From assembly GCA_031272705.1 (NCBI GenBank), contig JAISTG010000110.1, forward strand, positions 1 to 44,160: a stretch of DNA of 44,160 bases. Reading direction: 5' to 3'. The translations under genes were made by a program, and so were the position numbers. A model generated the notes under the pieces. The model saw nothing but the letters and a program-made list of their open reading frames with translations. It had not been told where the DNA came from and did not search any database. Positions 37,388 through 44,160 of the stretch are shown piece by piece. This stretch comes from Bacteroidales bacterium (GTDB taxonomy: Bacteria; Bacteroidota; Bacteroidia; Bacteroidales; P3). Within the stretch, counting starts at the first letter, position 1, and every line of letters begins with the position of its first letter.

Positions 37388-39538
37388 TTATTGTAATTTA
37401 AGTGTTACTGATGTTATTTGTTTTATATTCGTTCCTTGTGGAATAGATTGGGATATGACTCTACCTTTACCTTCTATGATTGCTTCTATGCCAAGATTAC
37501 CAAGAATGTACATGACTTCTTTTGCCGTTTTGCCAATGAAGTTTGGTAGAAATTCGCTTTTCTTACTCTTTTCTATGATATTGCTATTGGATGCTTTTAC
37601 TTTAGCATAGGTTTCCTTTATTTTGACAACATTTGATGAGTTCATATCTGTTTTTATACTGCTTGTGTCAATGTATGTCTCTCTTGTTCCCATAACCCTA
37701 TCTGCCAAATCTTTAAATACAGGTGCCGCTACAACTCCACCATGTTCTTTTGTGCCATAAATAACAACAATACACGAGTATTTGGGCTTGTCTGCAGGAA
37801 AATAACCAACAAAAGATGCCGAATTTATTTTTGTTTTCAAGTCTTCCGATGTACCTGTCTTACCTGCTGCTCCATAGGAAGTACGGGCAAGTTTTGCAGT
37901 ACCTCCATCAACAATACTCTTTAATACCTCACGCAGAATGCTTAACGTTTCAGGTTTGCAGATTTGCTTCCGCAACGTGTCAGATTTTAGTGTACTGGTT
38001 TGCCTTTCACCATTTACTTCACGGATTATATGAGAAACAAACATAGGTTTTATCATAACTCCATTATTTGCTATTGCATTGTAAAAGGTAAGCATCTGCA
38101 TAGGTGTAATCATTGACACATAGCCGTAACTTAAACGCAAAATATCATCAACACTTGATGCACGTTTCGAAATATATGGTACAATTTCCTGTGATTTATA
38201 AGGTTTCCCATTTCTGTTGAATACAAACTGATAATCTAATTTTAGCGTAGAGTCAAACCAAAAATACTCTTTCAAATCTTTGATAAACTGCATTCGTCGT
38301 TTAGATTCAACATAATTTTTATAAACAAGATAACTTATACCTACATTAGAAGAATGTTCCAAGGCTTCATAAAAAATATAATAACCCTCTTTTGCTCCTC
38401 CGTCATCTTCTATTGCTTTTTGCGTACCCGGAAAATGTCTTTTCCCTTTTGGAACAGTATCTGTAATTTTTGCCATTCCCTTGTCCAAAAGCACCATTGC
38501 AGAAAGAGTCTTAAAGGTTGAACCGGGTTGCATAAGATGTGTCAAAGCAATGTTTTCCAATTCTCTGCACTGACCTGAAGAATCAATGCGCAGATTAGAT
38601 ATTGCTTTAACATAACCAGTACTTACTTCCATTAAAACAACACAACCTTCTTTGGCATTATTCTTACGCAATTGCTTTTCAAGAGAATAGTCCGCAAGTT
38701 CCTGCAAACTTACGTCAATAGTAGTAATTATGTCAGGTGGTTCATTGTTAAATACCTTTTTATCAAGTACCTTCCTTGCTATTTTTTGTGAAGGCACTTT
38801 GGTTTCGGGTCTTAATAATATGGAATCATAATAACCAATTATTCCATCAAAAAGATTAGAACCTTTTATCTGTATTCCGATTGTGCGTTTTGCCATTTTA
38901 TCCATATCATCATAAGGATAATCTCGAGTATAATACTCTTTACTTTGAATCGCTCCATTCCAGTAATACTTACAAAGAGGAAATTTCTTTATTCTTTCAC
39001 ACTGATTGATATTTATATTTTGCAAACCGGACTTGTATTGATTGATTGGAAATGCTGTCCCTCTATTTAATTTTTTACGATTATCATTAAAATACTTCAA
39101 ATACTCTGCTTTGCTCATTTGAGGGAACATTTTTACAAGCGAATCGCAAAGAGCATTCAATTCATTTTTGAAAGTGGTGATGTCTTTTATTTTTTTAGGT
39201 TTACCATTTTCGGTTTTTACTTTATATGAATATTCTATGGTATCGGGTATAGTCCATTTACCCTCTCTATTTTTGCCTAAATCAATATAGATATTGTATC
39301 GCAATACATCGGTAGCAAATAACAGCAGTTCGCCACTTTCGGAATCAATGGAGTAAATGTTACCTCGCTTTTCGGGAACAATAATATTACGAAAGTAATC
39401 CTGTTTATATTCCTGTTTATATTTATCATGAAGTCCTATTTGCACATAAAGAATCCAGCCAAGTATTACAATACAGGGCAGAAACAGCAGTACATAAATC
39501 CATGATCTGCGTTTGAGTATCGTTTGCTTGTCATTCAT
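37388..39538 (-). CDS. ftsI: Septal transpeptidase FtsI (PBP3) with PASTA domain
   Basis: Class B penicillin-binding protein that cross-links septal peptidoglycan. One N-terminal membrane segment (about 13-33). The transpeptidase motifs are STFK at 340-343 (nucleophile Ser340), SSN at 396-398 and KTG at 560-562. A single PASTA domain follows at about 663-716 (FLPNFIGKTAKEVMYILG). Length 716. The start overlaps ftsL by 8 nt, suggesting coupled translation. Confidence 0.96.
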   Translation of the reverse strand: MNDKQTILKRRSWIYVLLFLPCIVILGWILYVQIGLHDKYKQEYKQDYFRNIIVPEKRGNIYSIDSESGELLLFATDVLRYNIYIDLGKNREGKWTIPDTIEYSYKVKTENGKPKKIKDITTFKNELNALCDSLVKMFPQMSKAEYLKYFNDNRKKLNRGTAFPINQYKSGLQNININQCERIKKFPLCKYYWNGAIQSKEYYTRDYPYDDMDKMAKRTIGIQIKGSNLFDGIIGYYDSILLRPETKVPSQKIARKVLDKKVFNNEPPDIITTIDVSLQELADYSLEKQLRKNNAKEGCVVLMEVSTGYVKAISNLRIDSSGQCRELENIALTHLMQPGSTFKTLSAMVLLDKGMAKITDTVPKGKRHFPGTQKAIEDDGGAKEGYYIFYEALEHSSNVGISYLVYKNYVESKRRMQFIKDLKEYFWFDSTLKLDYQFVFNRNGKPYKSQEIVPYISKRASSVDDILRLSYGYVSMITPMQMLTFYNAIANNGVMIKPMFVSHIIREVNGERQTSTLKSDTLRKQICKPETLSILREVLKSIVDGGTAKLARTSYGAAGKTGTSEDLKTKINSASFVGYFPADKPKYSCIVVIYGTKEHGGVVAAPVFKDLADRVMGTRETYIDTSSIKTDMNSSNVVKIKETYAKVKASNSNIIEKSKKSEFLPNFIGKTAKEVMYILGNLGIEAIIEGKGRVISQSIPQGTNIKQITSVTLKLQ

Positions 39539-39869
39539 CTTTGTGTTCCTTTAATATAATACGTTTTTTAATAGGTTCTGTCGGTATTTTTACGCCAACG
39601 GGTTCAAGTTTTTGACTTGCCTCAATCATCAATGTTGTTTTCTGCCACGTACTTCTCTGTTCGCTTGCCTTGTTATTCAGTTTCTTTATAGTTTCTGTTA
39701 TATCGTTGATTTCCTTTATAGTACTTTCGGTTTTGTATCTTATGGATCTGTAAAATATAAAGATGACTACAAACACCATAATAAGAAGAAGGTTCTTAAT
39801 AATCAGATTAGAAGTTAAGAAATTCCCATTAAACAAATCACTTACTTTTATTTTGTTTTTCTTTGCCAT
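39531..39869 (-). CDS. ftsL: FtsL-like cell division protein
   Basis: Small bitopic protein of 112 residues: short basic cytoplasmic part, one membrane segment (about 22-42, IKNLLLIMVFVVIFIFYRSI), then a coiled-coil-prone region (about 45-75, with INDITETIKKLNNKASEQ). It forms a bridge with FtsQ and FtsI in other bacteria. Identification rests on topology and on the place between rsmH and ftsI; sequence identity across FtsL proteins is low. Confidence 0.85.
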   Translation of the reverse strand: MAKKNKIKVSDLFNGNFLTSNLIIKNLLLIMVFVVIFIFYRSIRYKTESTIKEINDITETIKKLNNKASEQRSTWQKTTLMIEASQKLEPVGVKIPTEPIKKRIILKEHKDE

Positions 39870-39872
39870 AAT

Positions 39873-40781
39873 TTACTGTCTTTTTTGTCCGATTCTCAAT
39901 TTTGCACTTCTTGCTCTGGGATTTTGTTCCACTTCTTCATCACTTGCCGTTACAGGTTTGCGAGTTATGACTTCAAATGGGGTTAATTTATTACCAAAGA
40001 AATCTTTTTCCTCTTCTCCTTCCAAGTTTCCGCTACGAAGGAAATTTTTTACCAATCGGTCTTCCAATGAATGATAGGAAAGAACCACAAGTCTGCCACC
40101 TTCCTTCAAACACTCCAAGGTCTGCAATAACATGGAGCGAAGGCTGTCCAATTCATTATTAACCTCTATTCGCAAAGCCTGAAAGACCATTGCATAAAAT
40201 TTATTCTCTGTTCTTTCAGGTGTTAAATGTCGTAAAGTATTTTTAAGTTCAAAGGTTGTTTCAAGAGGCTTTATTTCCCTTTGACGTATGATTGATGACG
40301 CAATCCTGTGAGCATTTTTCAATTCACCATAATCCTTGAAGACTCTCACCAAAGCCTCTTCCGCATATTCATTAACAAGATTCAGCGCCGAAAAAGCCTG
40401 TTTAGTATCCATTCTTAAATCAAGCGTGCCGTCAAAACGAGTAGAAAATCCACGCAAAGGCTCATCTATTTGATAAGAAGAAACACCCAAATCTGCCAGA
40501 ATGCCGTCTATTTTTATTTCTCGGTACATATGCAGATTGCTTTTGAGATTTGAATAATTATCTTCTATGAATGTAAAACGACTGTCTTTTATAAGGTTAC
40601 ACTTACTGCAAGCATCGCGGTCAAAGGCATAAAGTTTGCCGTTGTCCCCAAGTTGTTTCAGGATAGCCCTTGAATGTCCGCCACCTCCGAAAGTAACATC
40701 TGCATAAACGCCATCAGGCTTGATATTCAAGCCTTCAATGCACTGCTGCAACATAACGGGTATATGATAAGTCGTATCCAT
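39873..40781 (-). CDS. rsmH: 16S rRNA m4C1402 methyltransferase RsmH
   Basis: Methylates N4 of C1402 in the decoding centre. The SAM-binding signature is YADVTFGGGGHSRAIL near residue 21, followed by GILADLGVSSYQIDEPLRGF and LDLRMD. VVLSYHSLEDRLVKNFLR and the ending NPRARSAKLRI are diagnostic. Length 302. It follows mraZ after 3 nt, as in nearly all dcw clusters. Confidence 0.97.
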   Translation of the reverse strand: MDTTYHIPVMLQQCIEGLNIKPDGVYADVTFGGGGHSRAILKQLGDNGKLYAFDRDACSKCNLIKDSRFTFIEDNYSNLKSNLHMYREIKIDGILADLGVSSYQIDEPLRGFSTRFDGTLDLRMDTKQAFSALNLVNEYAEEALVRVFKDYGELKNAHRIASSIIRQREIKPLETTFELKNTLRHLTPERTENKFYAMVFQALRIEVNNELDSLRSMLLQTLECLKEGGRLVVLSYHSLEDRLVKNFLRSGNLEGEEEKDFFGNKLTPFEVITRKPVTASDEEVEQNPRARSAKLRIGQKRQ

Positions 40782-40784
40782 ATA

Positions 40785-41270
40785 TTATAGTGGTCTTTGT
40801 TCTTTTTCTCTTGCCTGTTTGGTCAATGCCGCACGCAAATCCTTGAGAGATTTTTCGCTTTGCTTAATTGCCTCACACTGTTTCTCATAATCTTCTTTTG
40901 AATACAGTTCAAAATGACCTCCAACGCCCTTTATCACAACTTCATTTCCAATTTCAGCCACCTGTTTCAATTCTTTGGGCAACGGTAATCTGTCTGCATC
41001 ATCAAGATAGATATGTTTTATATTTGTTAAAGCATTGAATAACAATTGCTCTTCATCATCGCCATCGCTGTTAAGATAAGTTGTTATCCAGTCCATTTCT
41101 TTCTGAAATCGCTCATCTGTGAAGAGTTCCAGAGCATTATCATCTAATTTTTTGCGAACACAAAACAGACGTGTAGATGATAAATTTAACTGCTCCAAAA
41201 ACTTTTTGGGCATCTTAAATCTTTCATTTACATCTACTTTACAATACTCTGTTCCTGTTAAATGTCGCAT
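40785..41270 (-). CDS. mraZ: Transcriptional regulator MraZ
   Basis: First gene of the division cluster. Two AbrB-like half domains are seen: KVDVNERFKMPKKFLEQL near residue 12 and DADRLPLPKELKQVAEIGNE near 95. In E. coli and mycoplasmas MraZ oligomers bind short direct repeats before their own gene; no obvious TGGG-type repeats were found here. The C-terminal 30 residues are a charged helix. Length 161. Confidence 0.93.
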   Translation of the reverse strand: MRHLTGTEYCKVDVNERFKMPKKFLEQLNLSSTRLFCVRKKLDDNALELFTDERFQKEMDWITTYLNSDGDDEEQLLFNALTNIKHIYLDDADRLPLPKELKQVAEIGNEVVIKGVGGHFELYSKEDYEKQCEAIKQSEKSLKDLRAALTKQAREKEQRPL

Positions 41271-41292
41271 TTTTTTACTCTTTTTGAGGTTA

Positions 41293-41300
41293 CAAAATTA
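41293..41300 (-). promoter_or_regulatory. mraZ / division cluster promoter
   Basis: Minus strand: TAATTTTG followed by TAACCTC, 22 nt before the mraZ ATG. No clear -33 TTG, but phased A-tracts lie just upstream. Very similar to the box before ftsZ. Confidence 0.6.
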
Positions 41301-41322
41301 CTAATTTTTTTCTAATTAAAAC

Positions 41323-41357
41323 TTTTTTTTGCTTTTTTTTGCTTTTTTTTGCTTTTT
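41323..41357 (-). promoter_or_regulatory. Four 10-bp-phased A-tracts before the mraZ promoter
   Basis: On the minus strand the unit is eight A then GC, giving A-tracts at 41323-41330, 41333-41340, 41343-41350 and 41353-41357, exactly one helical turn apart. Such phasing is the classic pattern for bent DNA. It covers roughly -30 to -65 of the mraZ promoter, where alpha C-terminal domains contact upstream elements. Confidence 0.75.
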
Positions 41358-41472
41358 AATTTGCCATTCCTTACGAAGAGTTTGCAAAAAAGTTACATTA
41401 GAATGCAAATATTTTTTTCTGTTACTTCACAATTTCTTTTCAATTTCCCTTTACAGCCCTTTGTATTATTAG

Positions 41473-41544
41473 AATTTGATTACAGAAAATTATAATCAAA
41501 TTATAGTACGCTATAATTTGATTCTAATTTTCTGTAATTTGATT
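41473..41544. repeat. 21-bp-period AATTTGATT array and hairpin
   Basis: AATTTGATT (or its complement AATCAAATT at the second site) starts at 41473, 41494, 41515 and 41536, exactly 21 bp apart. Weaker in-register matches are AATTTCTTT at 41431 and AAGCAAATT at 41578. The middle forms a 28-bp inverted repeat with one mismatch, arms 41479-41506 and 41511-41538, loop TACG. The 9-mer is the one found before pckA. The array lies between the divergent mraZ and ammonia-lyase genes, so it is not a terminator. Confidence 0.9.
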
Positions 41545-41684
41545 TGACTACGCCGAAATAAAGGTGCAGGAAACGGAAAGCAAATTCTACGAAAATGAAA
41601 TAAGAAAACAGCAATTTTTATACGAATTTGAAAGTTTCTTTGTAAAAAAGTAAGGGACGAAGTGTTGTGTTTGTAAATTTTTCT

Positions 41685-41692
41685 TAACTTTG
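41685..41692 (+). promoter_or_regulatory. Ammonia-lyase promoter -7 box
   Basis: TAACTTTG followed by CAATCTC, 25 nt before the ATG at 41718. A TTG lies 17 nt upstream of the box (in GTGTTGTG), slightly short of the usual 19-21. Confidence 0.65.
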
Positions 41693-41717
41693 CAATCTCT
41701 TACATTAAGTAATTATT

Positions 41718-43235
41718 ATGATAATAGACGGAAATTTTACTTTTAATACGTTGGAACAGATTGTCTTTCAAAAGGAACAGGTTATTCTTTCCGATAAATG
41801 TATGACGAAGGTTGAGGATTGCTATCGGTTTCTCAAATCGTTCTCTAACGATAAAATTATTTACGGTATCAATACGGGTTTCGGACCTATGGCTCAATAC
41901 CGAATAAGCGACCAAGATTTGAAAGACCTGCAATATAACATCATTCGCAGCCATTCAAGCGGTGCAGGACAACCCCTGAACGATATTTACGTGCGGGCAG
42001 CAATGATAGTACGGCTTTCAACCTTTTTACAGGCTCATTCGGGTGTGCATATTGAGTTGGTAAAACTGCTTGTAGAGTTCATAAACAGAGAAATATATCC
42101 TTTTGTTCCAGAACACGGGTCGGTTGGAGCAAGCGGTGATTTGGTACAGTTGGCACATATAGCCCTTGCATTGATAGGAGAAGGCAGTGTTCATTACAAA
42201 GGAGAATGGCGAAAGACTAATGAAGTGCTGCAAGAGAACGGATTGAAACCTTTTTCCATCTATATAAGAGAAGGATTGTCGGTTACAAACGGCACATCCG
42301 TCATGTCGGGAATAGGATTTGTTAATGTGTTAATGGCAGAACGGCTTTTACATAAGGCGATACTCTTTTCGGTATGGATAAATGAAATAACGGCGGCTTA
42401 TGATGACTCTTTCTGTGAGCCGTTAAATGCAGCAAAACGTCATAAGTACCAATGTGAAGTGGCGAAACTTATGAGGGAAATAGCCAAAGACAGCCATTGT
42501 TTGCAGAAACGAGAAAATGTGTTGTATGAAAACGTGAATCCTGCGGAGAAAGTCTTCAAAGACAAGGTGCAGAGTTATTATTCAATACGATGTGTTCCTC
42601 AAATACTTGCTCCTGTTATGGATACGCTTTGCAAGGCTAAGGAAACGCTTGAGAATGAAATCAATTCAGCCTGCGACAACCCTATCATAGACACGGAAAC
42701 CCAAAATGTATATCACGGAGGTAATTTTCACGGGGATTATGTTTCGTTTGAGATGGACAAGGTCAAAATAGCCGTAACTAAAATGAGTCTGTTAATTGAG
42801 AGACAACTGAATTACCTCTGCCACGACAGGATAAATAACATATTGCCTCCTTTTCTTAACCTTGGCATACTTGGTTTGAATTATGGCTTACAGGCGGCTC
42901 AATTTACGGCTACTTCAACCACGGCGGAGAACCAAACGCTCAGCAATCCGATGTATATTCACAGCATTCCCAATAATAACGACAATCAGGATATTGTTTC
43001 AATGGGGACTAATGCCGCTCTGATTACCGGACACGTAATAGAAAATGCGGCACAGGTCATGGCTATTCAGGCTATGGCTTTGGCTCAGGCGACCGATTAC
43101 TTGCGGATTGCGGATAAACTCTCCACGCCGACGCGGGACATATATATTAATATAAGGAGTATCTTTCCGATTTTGGTTGAAGACCGACCGCTTTATGAGG
43201 AGATAGAACAGATAAAAGAAATGTTAAAACATTAG
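41718..43235 (+). CDS. Aromatic amino acid ammonia-lyase (tyrosine-type likely)
   Basis: MIO-dependent lyase that releases ammonia from an aromatic amino acid. The MIO prosthetic group forms from Ala138-Ser139-Gly140 (in GSVGASGDLVQLAH). YGINTGFG is at 49-56. The selectivity pair is Ser78-His79, as in histidine lyases, but the segment around 423-429 reads NQDIVSM where histidine lyases have EDHVSM; the Glu-to-Gln change is a tyrosine/phenylalanine-lyase feature. The gene is followed 3 nt later by a FabG-type reductase, and no hutU, hutI or ftcD is near, so a pigment-starter role (coumarate for aryl polyene or flexirubin) is favoured over histidine breakdown. Substrate is inferred. Confidence 0.8.
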   Translation: MIIDGNFTFNTLEQIVFQKEQVILSDKCMTKVEDCYRFLKSFSNDKIIYGINTGFGPMAQYRISDQDLKDLQYNIIRSHSSGAGQPLNDIYVRAAMIVRLSTFLQAHSGVHIELVKLLVEFINREIYPFVPEHGSVGASGDLVQLAHIALALIGEGSVHYKGEWRKTNEVLQENGLKPFSIYIREGLSVTNGTSVMSGIGFVNVLMAERLLHKAILFSVWINEITAAYDDSFCEPLNAAKRHKYQCEVAKLMREIAKDSHCLQKRENVLYENVNPAEKVFKDKVQSYYSIRCVPQILAPVMDTLCKAKETLENEINSACDNPIIDTETQNVYHGGNFHGDYVSFEMDKVKIAVTKMSLLIERQLNYLCHDRINNILPPFLNLGILGLNYGLQAAQFTATSTTAENQTLSNPMYIHSIPNNNDNQDIVSMGTNAALITGHVIENAAQVMAIQAMALAQATDYLRIADKLSTPTRDIYINIRSIFPILVEDRPLYEEIEQIKEMLKH

Positions 43236-43238
43236 ATT

Positions 43239-43961
43239 ATGAAATACGCATTGGTAACGGGGGGATCAAGAGGAATAGGCAGGGCTGTCTGCATAAAACT
43301 TGCGGCTATGCATTATTCTGTCCTTATCAACTACAAGCGGAACGGGGACGCCGCTCAGGAAACGCTTGATATTATTCGGCGACAGGGGGGTACGGCGGAA
43401 TTATTGCCTTTTGACGTGGCAAACGAAACGGAGGTAGAGCAGGTAATATCGCAGTGGCAGGAAAGGAATCCTGAGGACTATATTTCCGTTTTGGTCAATA
43501 ATGCGGGCATCCGTAAGGACAATTTGATGTTTTGGTTAAGTAGCGAGGACTGGAAGGGGGTTATGGAAACCAATCTTAACGGTACTTTTTACATCACTCG
43601 TGCCTTGCTTAAATATATGATGAACAGGAAGTTCGGACGGGTTATCAATATGGTTTCCGTATCGGGCATTAACGGGATGGCGGGGCAAACTAATTATTCC
43701 GCATCCAAGGCGGGAATTATCGGGTTGACAAAATCTTTGGCGCTGGAAACCGCCAAGAAAAACGTAACTGTCAATGCCGTTGCACCGGGCTTCATTCAAA
43801 CCGATATGACAGGCGATTTGAACGAAGCGGAACTAAAAAAATTGATACCTTCGGGTCGTTTCGGCAAGGCGGAAGAAGTTGCGGATTTGGTTGCCTTTCT
43901 TGCTTCGGAACGGGCTGGCTACATAACGGGGCAGGTCATCACTATCAGCGGCGGGTTGTAA
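43239..43961 (+). CDS. FabG-type 3-oxoacyl-ACP reductase
   Basis: Short-chain dehydrogenase of 240 residues. NADPH-binding TGGSRGIG at 7-14, NNAG at 87-90, catalytic Ser142 (in VSVSG), Tyr153 and Lys157 (in YSASK). The ending GYITGQVITISGGL is FabG-like. The tight link to the ammonia-lyase gene suggests a dedicated reductase for polyene chain building and not the housekeeping copy (inference). Its DNA is visibly more GC-rich than that of the ribosomal and division genes. Confidence 0.88.
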   Translation: MKYALVTGGSRGIGRAVCIKLAAMHYSVLINYKRNGDAAQETLDIIRRQGGTAELLPFDVANETEVEQVISQWQERNPEDYISVLVNNAGIRKDNLMFWLSSEDWKGVMETNLNGTFYITRALLKYMMNRKFGRVINMVSVSGINGMAGQTNYSASKAGIIGLTKSLALETAKKNVTVNAVAPGFIQTDMTGDLNEAELKKLIPSGRFGKAEEVADLVAFLASERAGYITGQVITISGGL

Positions 43962-43978
43962 AATTTAATGCTCATATA

Positions 43979-44001
43979 CCTACCGCAACGTTTTCGGTAG
44001 G
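43979..44001 (+). terminator. Possible weak terminator after fabG
   Basis: A perfect 7-bp stem CCTACCG/CGGTAGG (43979-43985 with 43995-44001, 9-nt loop) begins 18 nt after the stop and is followed by ACAATTTT, a poor T-run. Its 3' arm is also the first unit of the following array. Confidence 0.4.
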
Positions 44002-44160
44002 ACAATTTTCCAAATTGGTAGGACAGAATTTCAAATCGGTAGGACAGAATTTCAAATCGGTAGGACAGAATTTCAAATCGGTAGGACAGAATTTCAAATC
44101 GGTAAGACAGAATTTCAAATCGGTAAGACAGAATTTCAAATCGGTAGGACAGAATTTCAA
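43996..44160. repeat. 21-bp tandem array (GGTAGGACA + ATTTCAAAT)
   Basis: GGTAGGACA or GGTAAGACA starts at 43996, 44017, 44038, 44059, 44080, 44101, 44122 and 44143, exactly 21 bp apart, and runs off the right edge. Within each unit is the near-palindrome ATTTCAAAT (TTTCCAAAT in the first). Units are almost identical here, unlike the pckA array. Because 21 is a multiple of three, the minus strand reads a repeating heptapeptide (KFCPTDL), which is a by-product of the array. Confidence 0.95.

Noticed and set aside
41479-41538. Terminator between mraZ and the ammonia-lyase gene
   Set aside because: Both neighbouring genes point away from the hairpin and no T-run follows on either strand.
41718-43235. 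Annotation as histidine ammonia-lyase HutH
   Set aside because: The Glu typical of histidine lyases is Gln (NQDIVSM), and no histidine-degradation genes are adjacent.
43972-44160. Minus-strand heptapeptide-repeat protein
   Set aside because: A 21-bp repeat keeps a frame open by arithmetic. The frame enters from the window edge and ends in the fabG terminator region.

Overview
The window comes from an AT-rich member of the Bacteroidota, most likely the order Bacteroidales. Four things point there. The ribosomal superoperon has no tuf after fusA and no adk after secY. L36, S14 and S4 are zinc-free forms. Promoters have the Bacteroidota -7 box TAnnTTTG and starts lack a clear Shine-Dalgarno. 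The division cluster order is mraZ-rsmH-ftsL-ftsI-murE-mraY-murD-ftsW-murG-murC-ftsQ-ftsA-ftsZ.

Layout. (1) 490-18325, minus strand: one run of 33 translation and secretion genes from rpsL, rpsG and fusA through the S10, spc and alpha blocks to rpoA and rplQ. It is fed by two near-identical promoters with a possible 42-residue ORF between them, and ends at a clear intrinsic terminator (436-470). (2) 19039-22006, plus strand: pckA followed 4 nt later by a secreted GH29 alpha-L-fucosidase. (3) 25960-22108, minus strand: a TlpA-type thioredoxin, a DUF6029-type envelope protein, an Omp28-type lipoprotein and lptB, in one operon behind a good promoter. (4) 41270-26623, minus strand: the division and cell-wall cluster, with a private promoter before ftsZ and a hairpin terminator after it. 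(5) 41718-43961, plus strand: an aromatic amino acid ammonia-lyase of the tyrosine/phenylalanine kind and a FabG-type reductase, the pairing seen at aryl-polyene and flexirubin pigment loci; the rest of any such cluster would lie beyond the right edge.

The most unusual signal is not a gene. Every main boundary between transcription-unit blocks carries an array of short, nearly palindromic words at an exact 21-bp period (22 bp in one case), that is, two DNA turns. The word differs between loci (AAAAGTTTT, AATTTGATT, TTTCGCCGAAA, ATTTCAAAT), but the architecture of a 9-bp core plus a 12-bp spacer recurs. The same 9-mer is used upstream of both pckA and the ammonia-lyase gene. Upstream of pckA six words stand at exactly 21-bp steps, and the next step lands on the promoter -7 box. 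In several arrays the asymmetric centre of the word is flipped in some copies, which simple tandem duplication does not produce.

The second notable point is murD. At its normal place in the division cluster there is only an intact 176-codon ORF matching the MurD C-terminal domain, with key ligand-binding residues replaced and no room for the missing N-terminal and ATPase domains. FtsZ also has a Lys inside its GTP-binding glycine loop.
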